Of a stretch of DNA of 64,000 nucleotides, positions 54,948 to 62,538 are shown piece by piece; position 1 is the stretch's first letter, and each line of letters starts with the position of its first letter. Both the position numbers and the translations under genes were made by a program. The notes below the pieces were generated by a model. That model was not told where the DNA came from. It did no database searches and worked only from the letters and a program-made list of their open reading frames with translations. The DNA is from JAHEFT01 sp963766195 (GTDB lineage: Bacteria; Pseudomonadota; Gammaproteobacteria; Xanthomonadales; SZUA-36): assembly GCA_963766195.1 (NCBI GenBank), contig CAVXYY010000008.1, forward strand, positions 62,001 to 126,000, written 5' to 3'.

Positions 54948-56327
54948 GTGACCGATAAAACTGTGAATAAAACCGCGGAATGGAAAGCCGAAGACCATCG
55001 CCATTACATGCATCCGTTCACGGACCACAAGGAGCTGGGAGAAAAGGGCGGTTCACGTATCATCACGCGAGCCGACGGTGTTTACATCTATGATTCCGAA
55101 GGACATAAAATCCTCGATGGCATGTCCGGACTATGGTGTGTCAACCTGGGATACGGACGGACAGAATTGGTTGAAGCCGCAGCGGAGCAAATGCGGGAAC
55201 TGCCTTACTACAACAGCTTTTTTCAATGCACCCATCCCCCCGCCATTGAGTTATCGGAACTGCTGAGCGAACTCAGCCCCGGTAACTTCAACCATGTTTT
55301 TTTTACCGGTTCCGGTTCAGAGGCCAACGATACGCAGATCAGGCTGATCCGGCGCTATTGGGATCTGAAAGGCCAGCGGGACAAGATGACCATCATCGCC
55401 CGGAAAAATGCCTACCACGGAAGCACCCTGGGGGGTGCCAGCCTGGGTGGCATGTCCGCCATGCATGAACAGATGATTCTGCCGGTTCCCCGAATCGTGC
55501 ACATCGAACAGCCCTACCAGTTCGAACTGGGCGCCGACATGTCCGCCGAAGAATTTGGCTTGCAGCAGGCGCAGCTGCTGGAAAAGAAGATCCTCGAACT
55601 GGGCGTTGACAAGGTGGCCGCGTTCATCGGCGAACCGGTCCAGGGCGCCGGCGGCGTCATCATCCCGCCGGAAAATTACTGGCCGGAAATTCAGCGGATA
55701 TGCGATGAATACGGTATTTTGCTGGTCGTGGACGAGGTGATCACGGCGTTTGGGCGACTCGGTGAGTGGTTCGGTTCGACCCGGTTCGGCATCCGGCCCG
55801 ACCTGATTTCATTCGCCAAGGGCGTGTCCTCCGGATACCTGCCCCTGGGCGGCGCCCTGGTGGGCGACCGGGTTGCCGATGTGGTCATTGCAAACGGTGG
55901 GGAATTCGCCCACGGATACACCTATTCGGGGCATCCCGCCGCGTGTGCGGTCGCCCTGGAAACCCTGAAAATCATGCAGCGTGAACAAATTGTCGAGCTG
56001 GTAAGGGAGCACACCGAACCGTATTTTGCCAAACATCTGAAGAAACTGGCAGATCACCCGATCGTAGGGGAAGTCCGCAGCATTGGACTGGTCGGGGCGA
56101 TCGAGATCGTTAAAGACAAATCATCCCGGGAACGCTTTCACAAGGACCTGGGGGCCGGCATGCGCTGCCGGGATTTTTGCGTCAACAACGGCCTGGTCAT
56201 GCGGGCAGTCGGCAACACCATGATCGTGGCTCCACCGCTGATCATCGGCGACAGCCAGATTGACGAACTGGTGGAAAAAGCCTGGAAATGCCTGGACCTT
56301 ACCGCGGCTTCGCTGGCGGCCGGTTAG
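54948..56327 (+). CDS. Class III aminotransferase, putrescine/omega-amino acid type (SpuC-like)
   Basis: PLP enzyme moving an omega-amino group to pyruvate or 2-oxoglutarate. About 459 residues. GSRIITRADGVYIYDSEGHKILDGMSGLWCVNLGYG at the start, FTGSGSEANDTQIRL, NAYHGSTLGGASLGG, FIGEPVQGAGGVIIPPENYW, VVDEVITAFGRLG, and the PLP Lys in SFAKGVSSGYLPLGG. The head matches putrescine-pyruvate (SpuC-type) transaminases. Start GTG 54948 has GGAG eight bases upstream. The ureohydrolase and PuuD-like genes follow with gaps of 10 and 4 bases, so this is one operon. Confidence 0.9.
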   Translation: MTDKTVNKTAEWKAEDHRHYMHPFTDHKELGEKGGSRIITRADGVYIYDSEGHKILDGMSGLWCVNLGYGRTELVEAAAEQMRELPYYNSFFQCTHPPAIELSELLSELSPGNFNHVFFTGSGSEANDTQIRLIRRYWDLKGQRDKMTIIARKNAYHGSTLGGASLGGMSAMHEQMILPVPRIVHIEQPYQFELGADMSAEEFGLQQAQLLEKKILELGVDKVAAFIGEPVQGAGGVIIPPENYWPEIQRICDEYGILLVVDEVITAFGRLGEWFGSTRFGIRPDLISFAKGVSSGYLPLGGALVGDRVADVVIANGGEFAHGYTYSGHPAACAVALETLKIMQREQIVELVREHTEPYFAKHLKKLADHPIVGEVRSIGLVGAIEIVKDKSSRERFHKDLGAGMRCRDFCVNNGLVMRAVGNTMIVAPPLIIGDSQIDELVEKAWKCLDLTAASLAAG

Positions 56328-56337
56328 GGAGGGATTT

Positions 56338-57312
56338 ATGAGTGACCGGAAAGGCTGGGACAACGCGTTTACCGCCAAAAGCCCCTATGGCACCGTCAGC
56401 GGATCACCATCCTATGCCGGCGCCCTCAGCTTCATGCGGCGCAAGTACAGCAAGGATTTGCAGGGCGTCGATGTCGCCGTGGCCGGAATTCCAATGGATA
56501 CCGCCACGAGCAACCGTCCGGGGGCCCGCTTTGGACCAAGGGCGATCCGGGCGGCAACACCGGGGATCAGCTGGGCGCGGCCCTGGCCCTGGGACTTCGA
56601 CCCGCTGGAGCGGCTTGCCGTTGTCGACTACGGCGATTGCGAATTTGATTACGGAACGCCTGAATCGATCGTACCGTTCGTCGAAAACTTCATCTCGGAG
56701 ATACTTGAAGGCGGCGCCGCCAGCCTGGTCCTGGGCGGCGACCATTTCGTGACTTACCCGGTGCTGAAGGCCTATGCGAAAAAACACGGGCCTTTGTCGC
56801 TGGTTCATTTTGACGCGCATTCCGATACCTGGTCAGAAGACCGGCAAAGGCTCGATCACGGCACGATGTTCTACCACGCCACCCGGGAAGGCCTGGTGGA
56901 CGACAGCCGTTCGGTGCAGATCGGCCTTCGCACCACCAACGACGAACCCATGAACTACAATATCCTGGACGCCCGCTGGGTGCACCGGAACGGGCCGGAT
57001 GCAGTGGCGGCCGAAGTGAAACGGATCGTGGGCGATAACCAGGTTTACCTGACCTTCGACATCGATTGCCTGGATCCGGGCTTCGCGCCGGGAACCGGTA
57101 CGCCGGTCTGCGGCGGACTCTCCACCCACCAGGCGCTGGAAATCATCCGTGGTCTGGCCGGAATAAACCTGGTCGGCATGGATATCGTTGAAGTCGCGCC
57201 GGCTTACGACGTGGGTGAAATAACCGCGCTGGCCGGGGCGACCCTGGCAGCTGAATTCCTGTGCCTGTACGCGGCGAATCCACTGAGGAAAAAACAGGAA
57301 GCGAAGGAGTAG
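56338..57312 (+). CDS. speB: Agmatinase/guanidinobutyrase-family ureohydrolase
   Basis: Mn-dependent hydrolysis of a guanidino compound to an amine and urea. 324 residues from ATG 56338 (GGGAGGG upstream). Metal ligands are visible in order: His in GGDHFVTYP, Asp and His in HFDAHSDTW, Asp in TFDIDCLDP. IPMDTATSNRPGARFGPRAIR and the GTGTPVCGGLS loop fit SpeB and guanidinobutyrase relatives, not arginase. With a putrescine-type aminotransferase upstream and a gamma-glutamyl hydrolase downstream, the substrate is probably agmatine or 4-guanidinobutyrate. The symbol marks the family; the true substrate is not shown. Confidence 0.88.
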   Translation: MSDRKGWDNAFTAKSPYGTVSGSPSYAGALSFMRRKYSKDLQGVDVAVAGIPMDTATSNRPGARFGPRAIRAATPGISWARPWPWDFDPLERLAVVDYGDCEFDYGTPESIVPFVENFISEILEGGAASLVLGGDHFVTYPVLKAYAKKHGPLSLVHFDAHSDTWSEDRQRLDHGTMFYHATREGLVDDSRSVQIGLRTTNDEPMNYNILDARWVHRNGPDAVAAEVKRIVGDNQVYLTFDIDCLDPGFAPGTGTPVCGGLSTHQALEIIRGLAGINLVGMDIVEVAPAYDVGEITALAGATLAAEFLCLYAANPLRKKQEAKE

Positions 57313-57316
57313 TGAA

Positions 57317-58096
57317 TTGACGACCAGGGGAAACAAGCCATTGATCGGGGTGATTTCCGACCGCAGGATGCTGGGCCCGCATCCGTTTCACATGGTCGGT
57401 GAAAAATACCTGCGCGCGATTGCCGACGGTGCTGATGCCTACCCGGTGGCATTGCCCTTGCTGGATGACGGCTTCGATGTGCTGGAAATCCTGGAACGGC
57501 TGGATGGATTGTTCCTGACCGGAAGCCCGTCCAATGTCGAGCCGCACCATTACATGGGCGACCCCAGCGAACCGGGCACCTGGCATGATCCACACCGCGA
57601 CCTCGCGGCGCTGGCCCTGATTCCGGCAGCGATCCGGGTCGGCATGCCCTTGCTGGCCGTTTGCCGGGGATTCCAGGAAATGAATGTCTCTTTCGGCGGC
57701 ACCCTGCACCAGATGGTGCACAAACTGCCGGGGTATGGAATGCACAAGGAAAATCCGGACGACCCACTGGATGTGCAATACAGCGCAGCTCACAAGGTTA
57801 CTTTCAATGAGGGAGGACTGCTGGAAAAAGTCACCGGCAAGAAGGACGCGATGGTCAATTCCCTGCATTCCCAGGGCGTGAACCGACTGGGTGACGAACT
57901 CGAGGTCGAGGCGGTGGCCGCTGACGGCTTGATCGAAGCGTTCAGGGTCAGGAACTCTCCCGGCTTCACGCTTGCCGTTCAATGGCATCCTGAATGGAAA
58001 GTACTGGAAAATCCGGTCTCCAGGGCGATTTTTCATGCCTTTGGCGATGCCTGCCGGACTTATCATCAGAAAGCCCCGGCCTCCATGGCCAAGTGA
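57317..58096 (+). CDS. Gamma-glutamyl-GABA hydrolase-like class I glutamine amidotransferase (PuuD-like)
   Basis: About 259 residues. Catalytic triad: Cys in LLAVCRGFQEMNV, then His and Glu in WHPEWKVLEN. FLTGSPSNVEPHHYMGD is the family oxyanion region. PuuD releases GABA from gamma-glutamyl-GABA in the Puu putrescine route; the aminotransferase and ureohydrolase genes support a polyamine role. Start is TTG 57317 with AAGGAG upstream. No puuA (gamma-glutamylputrescine synthetase) is in the window. Confidence 0.87.
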   Translation: MTTRGNKPLIGVISDRRMLGPHPFHMVGEKYLRAIADGADAYPVALPLLDDGFDVLEILERLDGLFLTGSPSNVEPHHYMGDPSEPGTWHDPHRDLAALALIPAAIRVGMPLLAVCRGFQEMNVSFGGTLHQMVHKLPGYGMHKENPDDPLDVQYSAAHKVTFNEGGLLEKVTGKKDAMVNSLHSQGVNRLGDELEVEAVAADGLIEAFRVRNSPGFTLAVQWHPEWKVLENPVSRAIFHAFGDACRTYHQKAPASMAK

Positions 58097-58123
58097 GTAT
58101 CCTGACCGGCAACGACCATCGTG

Positions 58124-58981
58124 ATGACTGAAGCCATTCACCACCACGGAAAATTCATCCATCCCCACCGGCTGTTCACCGCTTTCAAATGGCTGGTGTA
58201 CATCCTGCTGGCCTGGAATGCGTTGCAGTTTTTCCAGGAGGACCTCGCAGCCAGCGCGATCACCTTTCATAACCACATTTCGTGGCGTAACGTGGTGGAA
58301 GCATTCTCCGCGACAATCGACACCTCTGCATGGCTGGTGCTTCTGCTGGTTTTTGAATTTGAGACGGCGATTTTCACCGACGAGCAACTGAAAGGGGGGC
58401 TGAAATGGTTCCTGGCGGTCCTGAAGTTCGTCAGCTATTTCCTGATCACTTATTCTTTCTACGGCTATGTTCAAAAGTACTTCGTGATCACCACGCTTTT
58501 ACCTTTCAGTATCGCTGATACCTGCAGCCTGGTAGGCACAGGATGGAACTACGTCGTCAGCCTGGACGACTACCTGCCCCTTGATGCCACGGCCTGTTCG
58601 GCAATGCAGGGGCAGGAATTATTCCAGGTTGCAGGCACAAAAATTATCGGCACGCGGGAAGCGCTCGATTCCGCCTGGGGACTGGCCGTGATCGATATCA
58701 TCAACGCAGCCACCTGGCTGGCCATCGTCGTCATGCTTGAAACCGAGGTCTGGATGCAATTGCGGGATGTTCTGACCGACCGCCTGATGAAGCTGGGGAA
58801 ATACCTGAAAGGATTGCTTTATTCGATCCTGTTCATCGCAGCTACCTATTGGGGTTTCGAAGGAAGCTTCCTGGATTTCTGGGACGCCTTCCTGTGGCTG
58901 TTGGCTTTTATCCTGATCGAGCTGAATATCTTCCAGTGGCACGAGGAAGTGGAAGAGGTACACGGTGCCGGCGGTGAATGA
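58124..58981 (+). CDS. Polytopic membrane protein of unknown function
   Basis: 285 residues with five or six hydrophobic helices (FKWLVYILLAWNALQFF, IDTSAWLVLLLVFEFE, WFLAVLKFVSYFLITYSFYGYV, VIDIINAATWLAIVVML, GLLYSILFIAATYWGF, AFLWLLAFILIELNIF). The N-terminus is His-rich (TEAIHHHGKFIHPHRLF) and the C-terminus is acidic (HEEVEEVHGAGGE), both possible metal-binding. I do not recognise the family. ATG 58124 (GTG 58121 in frame). Lies 27 bases after the PuuD-like gene, so it may be transcribed with it. Confidence 0.75.
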   Translation: MTEAIHHHGKFIHPHRLFTAFKWLVYILLAWNALQFFQEDLAASAITFHNHISWRNVVEAFSATIDTSAWLVLLLVFEFETAIFTDEQLKGGLKWFLAVLKFVSYFLITYSFYGYVQKYFVITTLLPFSIADTCSLVGTGWNYVVSLDDYLPLDATACSAMQGQELFQVAGTKIIGTREALDSAWGLAVIDIINAATWLAIVVMLETEVWMQLRDVLTDRLMKLGKYLKGLLYSILFIAATYWGFEGSFLDFWDAFLWLLAFILIELNIFQWHEEVEEVHGAGGE

Positions 58982-59005
58982 GATACCTGGCGATCTTGCC
59001 AATTC

Positions 59006-60025
59006 CTAGGGATCTTCCGGGTCTTCCGGTCCCGCAGGGGTTTCCGTCCCTTCCAGTTTATCCAGGTCTTTGATGGCGATGATGCCGCGCTGTTCCAACT
59101 GGACATCCCGCGTGGAATCCGGCTGCTGCTCGGACGACTCCTGTTCCGATTCCTGTTCGGCAAGTTGTGCGGATGTTTCCGCTGATTCTTCCGGTGGATT
59201 TTCAGCGGGGCTTTGCTGGGCAGCCTGTTCTTGAGCCTGAGCCTGAGCCTGAGCCTGTGCCTGGTTCTGCGCTTGGGAATCCTGTCCTGCCGGTTGTGCT
59301 TGCGTCCGGCCGCCGGTCAGGAAGTCGAGCGCGCTCTCGGATACCCCGGCCGTGCTGACTTCATTTTCTGAACTTGACGAGCCGGCCTGGTAAGGCTGGT
59401 AGGTTCCGGCGGAACCGGACTTGTCTTCCTCCTCTTCGCCATTTCCGCTCTTGCCACCACTTTGGCCACCCTGGCCATCACTCTGATCGGCTCCTTCCTG
59501 GCCCTGTGAGCCCTCTCCCTGCTGACCGCCTTCCGGCCCGTCCGGATTGCCAGGTCCGGGAGCCCGGCCACGGTATGCGCCAAATGCCGCGGCTTCGCGG
59601 GTATGGTATTTTTCGATCTGTTCGTCCCAGGCGGCCTGTTCCAGCTCCATCAAGGCAGGGTCGGCCTCGGCTCCCGCGGTGGGCTGGTAAGGGTACTCCC
59701 TGAGTGCGTCGCTGGGCTTCCACTCACCGTTTGCAACGATCACATCCACCAGTTGGTCCCGGATGCTGTCCCTTGACTCCTCCGGCAGAGCGTTGAGTTT
59801 CTCCGACTTGGCTGATTTGGCGTAGGTGGTGTCGATGTAGACCTTTTCCCCCGACCGGGCGTCCTGCAGTTCCATTTGCCGGCGGTAGGAATCCTCACGC
59901 TGCTCCACCTGTTCACTGGAGTCACCCCTGTTTTTCGCCGGAGCAGAATCCTGCGCAAAAGCCCCCGGCAGGAAGCAGATGCCCAGAATCAAAACAACAG
60001 CAATTTTACTCAAAGCCTTCACCAT
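59006..60025 (-). CDS. Exported Gln/Glu-rich low-complexity protein
   Basis: 339 residues. A signal peptide (LSKIAVVLILGICFLPGAFAQ) precedes a region with KVYIDTTYAKSAKSEKLNALPEES and WDEQIEKYHTREAAAFGAYRG, then low-complexity tracts: a Gly/Gln/Ser stretch, an acidic EEEED, a QAQAQA run and a Gln/Glu/Ser C-terminus. Likely disordered or extracellular. It follows the kinase gene, so it is probably part of that operon; it may be a substrate or accessory. Start at 60025. Confidence 0.72.
   Translation of the reverse strand: MVKALSKIAVVLILGICFLPGAFAQDSAPAKNRGDSSEQVEQREDSYRRQMELQDARSGEKVYIDTTYAKSAKSEKLNALPEESRDSIRDQLVDVIVANGEWKPSDALREYPYQPTAGAEADPALMELEQAAWDEQIEKYHTREAAAFGAYRGRAPGPGNPDGPEGGQQGEGSQGQEGADQSDGQGGQSGGKSGNGEEEEDKSGSAGTYQPYQAGSSSSENEVSTAGVSESALDFLTGGRTQAQPAGQDSQAQNQAQAQAQAQAQEQAAQQSPAENPPEESAETSAQLAEQESEQESSEQQPDSTRDVQLEQRGIIAIKDLDKLEGTETPAGPEDPEDP
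59228..59262. repeat. Hexanucleotide tandem repeat coding Gln-Ala
   Basis: Five units of a CTGAGC/CTGTGC-type hexamer on the plus strand encode QAQAQAQA in the low-complexity protein. A tract of this kind can change length by slippage in steps of two residues without shifting the frame. Confidence 0.7.
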
Positions 60026-60093
60026 GCCCCGATTATGCGCCACGAATATGAATCCCCGCTGAAAAGACCAGCAATGGCATTTACGGGTTCCTA

Positions 60094-62538
60094 TCACAGC
60101 GGCTCCACTTTGCGCACTACCCTGAATCCCGTAAAGTCGTTGCGATCCCCGTTCTTCAGATTGAACCGGGCCGGCAGCCGGACTTCACGGGAGCCCGTGA
60201 ACCAGGAGCCTCCGCGGGTCATCCGTGAACTGCAGATGCCGCGGCCCCAGGAACTGCCGTCCGCCGGTGCGTCCAGGTAGGACAGGTTCATGCAGTCGAG
60301 CGTCCACTCGGCGACGTTTCCGATGACATCATGCACTCCGAAAGCGTTGGCCTTGAACGAGCCGGCCGGCAGGGTTCCGATTGCTGCCTGATCAGCGCAT
60401 TCCTGGTGCTGCCAGCGAAAACCGGATTCGCTGCCGGCGATGTTTCCGAATTCGCAGATACGGGCCGGGTCTCCGCCAAGCCAGTCACTTTCCTCGCCGG
60501 CCCGGGCGATGTATTCCCATTGGCTTTCACTGGGCAGGCTGTAGGACTGCCCGGTTTTTTTGCTGAGCCAGGAAGTGAACTCCTGGGTGTCGTTCCATGA
60601 CACCATGATGACCGGCCGGGATTCACGGCCCCAGCCGTTATCCGGCGGGCGGGTCTGGCAACCGCCATCTGCAACGCACTGGTCCCACTGTGCCATCGTG
60701 ATTTCAAAAACCCCCACGGCAAAGGGTTCCGCAATCGTGACCACGCGTTTGGGGGTTTCCATTTTCAGGGAAAGCGGCGCCGTTTCTTCAGAACCCTGCC
60801 AGAACGAGCCTGCAGGAACGACGACCATGGACGGGCAGTCTTCGCAATCACGGAAGATTTTTCCGGGACGCAGCGTGTGCTCATCCATGGCCTCCATGGC
60901 GCGCGCCACGTGACGGCCGGTGGGAAAGGCCGCAACGTATGATTCGTAGGCGGCGATGGTATCCAGTTTGCTGGCGGCCTCAAAAGCGCGTGTATCATTG
61001 ATCTCTTTCTCGACCTGTGTGCGCAGTTTTCGGGCCTCGTCGCTGTGGAGGCCACCCGGCCAGTCTGCGAGGTATTGGTCGATCGAGGCCAGGGATCGGC
61101 TGGAGCGGGCAATTTCCCAGGCCTGGTCATCCTGCTGTTCCTGCTCGTTCTTTTCGCGCTCTGCGGCCGCCGCTGCCAGTTCGAACTCATGCAGGCGAAT
61201 TTTCGCATCCGCTTCGTGCCAGCCTCCGGGAAAGGCTTGCATGTAACTCTCAACAGCGGGCTTTGTGCCCTGTTCCTCGGCATAACCCCAGGCCTGGTGA
61301 TCCAGTCTTTCAAGATGAATTTTTGCCTGGTCCTCGTGAATCGAGTCCGGGTAATCCTGCAGGAACAACTGGTAGCCGTAAGCAGTATCCGAATCCAGGG
61401 CCGCCTGCCAGCGTGCGGTTTCTTCGGGTGTCGAATAGCGTAGTTCACTCGAGGGTTGGCCAGGTCCGGCAGAGGGGTTTTCCAGGCCGTCCGCGGTGGG
61501 TGAAGTGTCCAGCCGGTCACCGGTAAACAGGTAGATCACCGCGCCGAGCAGCACCACGGCGAAGACGCTTAACAGGATGATGGACAGCCACTCTTTGCCT
61601 TCCTGCTGTACGCCGGTTGCGGCGGAACCCGGCAAAGCTCCCCTGGTCGGTGCGGACCTGCCGAAAACCGGGCGCCATTCGGCGATGCTTTGGGGCCGGG
61701 CGGCTGGCAGCAGCGCAAGCCCGCGTGTTATGGCGTCGAGGACGCCGGAAAAGGCTTGCGCGGGTACCAGGGCAGTGACCGGTTCGAGGGGATCGGACTC
61801 GCCGCCTGCCAGCGCGCTTTGTCGCTGAACGGCCGCTGGCGGAATCTGCCCGCTGACGCAGCGGTAAAGTGTGGCCGCGAAACCGTAGATATCCGTCCAC
61901 GGTCCGATGGCTCCGGCCACCCCGGATTGTTCCAACGCGGCATAGCCTTCACTGCCCAGCTGCCAGTCCGTGGCGGCTCCGGCGCCCAGCCGCTGGCCGG
62001 CTGCTCCGAAGTCCAGCAGGATGGGTTGTCCCGTTTCAGTAATATAGATATTGGCCGGCTTGATGTCCTGGTGAAACAGCCCTTTGCCGTGGATGTACTC
62101 CAGGGCGCTTAGCAAAGGCCTGGCCAAAGCCAGGGCTTCGTCCAGAGTAAAGACGCCGCTGCGCTTGAGCAATTTATGCAGCGCCTCGCCGCGGTAATAG
62201 GGCATGAGCAGGTAGGCTGTTCCGTTAGCCTCGATACATCGCAACACCTTCACGATATTGGGGTGATCGAGTTGCCCGACCGCGCGGCCTTCCGCCAGGA
62301 AATGTCCCAGGCCGACGGAATAGGCGGCAACGGCGGATTCGTTCACGGCTTGAAGGCTGCCATCTTCATTGCGCGAAACCCGGTCGCGGGGAAGGTATTC
62401 CTTCAGTGCGAATGTTTTGTTCAGAGCCTGGTCGGTCACCAGGTAAGTAATTCCGAAAGAACCGACGCCGAGAACCCGGTCAATCCGCAAATTATCGATG
62501 ATGGCGCCGGGCGCCAGTGCGAGGGAAACGGTTTCCAC
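60094..62538 (-). CDS. Ser/Thr protein kinase fused to formylglycine-generating-enzyme-like domain
   Basis: 814 residues. Eukaryotic-type kinase at about 15-285: glycine loop GVGSFGITYL, Lys46 (FALKEYLP), catalytic Asp158 in HQDIKPANI, and DFG Asp176. A TM helix at about 320-340 (WLSIILLSVFAVVLLGAVIYLF) puts the following part in the periplasm: TPR-like, Glu/Gln-rich repeats (WQAALDSDTAYGYQLFLQDYPDS) and, from about 570, an FGE/SUMF1-like domain (VPAGSFWQGSEE, EFTSWLSKKTGQSYSLPSESQWEYIARAG, GNVAEWTLD, TRGGSWFTGSREVR, GFRVVR). Kinase-FGE fusions occur in PpkA-like type VI secretion kinases; no such secretion genes are in view. The GTG start overlaps the stop of the FHA gene by one base. Confidence 0.92.
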   Translation of the reverse strand: METVSLALAPGAIIDNLRIDRVLGVGSFGITYLVTDQALNKTFALKEYLPRDRVSRNEDGSLQAVNESAVAAYSVGLGHFLAEGRAVGQLDHPNIVKVLRCIEANGTAYLLMPYYRGEALHKLLKRSGVFTLDEALALARPLLSALEYIHGKGLFHQDIKPANIYITETGQPILLDFGAAGQRLGAGAATDWQLGSEGYAALEQSGVAGAIGPWTDIYGFAATLYRCVSGQIPPAAVQRQSALAGGESDPLEPVTALVPAQAFSGVLDAITRGLALLPAARPQSIAEWRPVFGRSAPTRGALPGSAATGVQQEGKEWLSIILLSVFAVVLLGAVIYLFTGDRLDTSPTADGLENPSAGPGQPSSELRYSTPEETARWQAALDSDTAYGYQLFLQDYPDSIHEDQAKIHLERLDHQAWGYAEEQGTKPAVESYMQAFPGGWHEADAKIRLHEFELAAAAAEREKNEQEQQDDQAWEIARSSRSLASIDQYLADWPGGLHSDEARKLRTQVEKEINDTRAFEAASKLDTIAAYESYVAAFPTGRHVARAMEAMDEHTLRPGKIFRDCEDCPSMVVVPAGSFWQGSEETAPLSLKMETPKRVVTIAEPFAVGVFEITMAQWDQCVADGGCQTRPPDNGWGRESRPVIMVSWNDTQEFTSWLSKKTGQSYSLPSESQWEYIARAGEESDWLGGDPARICEFGNIAGSESGFRWQHQECADQAAIGTLPAGSFKANAFGVHDVIGNVAEWTLDCMNLSYLDAPADGSSWGRGICSSRMTRGGSWFTGSREVRLPARFNLKNGDRNDFTGFRVVRKVEPL

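Noticed and set aside
57143..58474. 443-codon minus-strand open frame across the PuuD-like and ureohydrolase genes
   Set aside because: Covers two conserved genes on the other strand; no recognisable domain.
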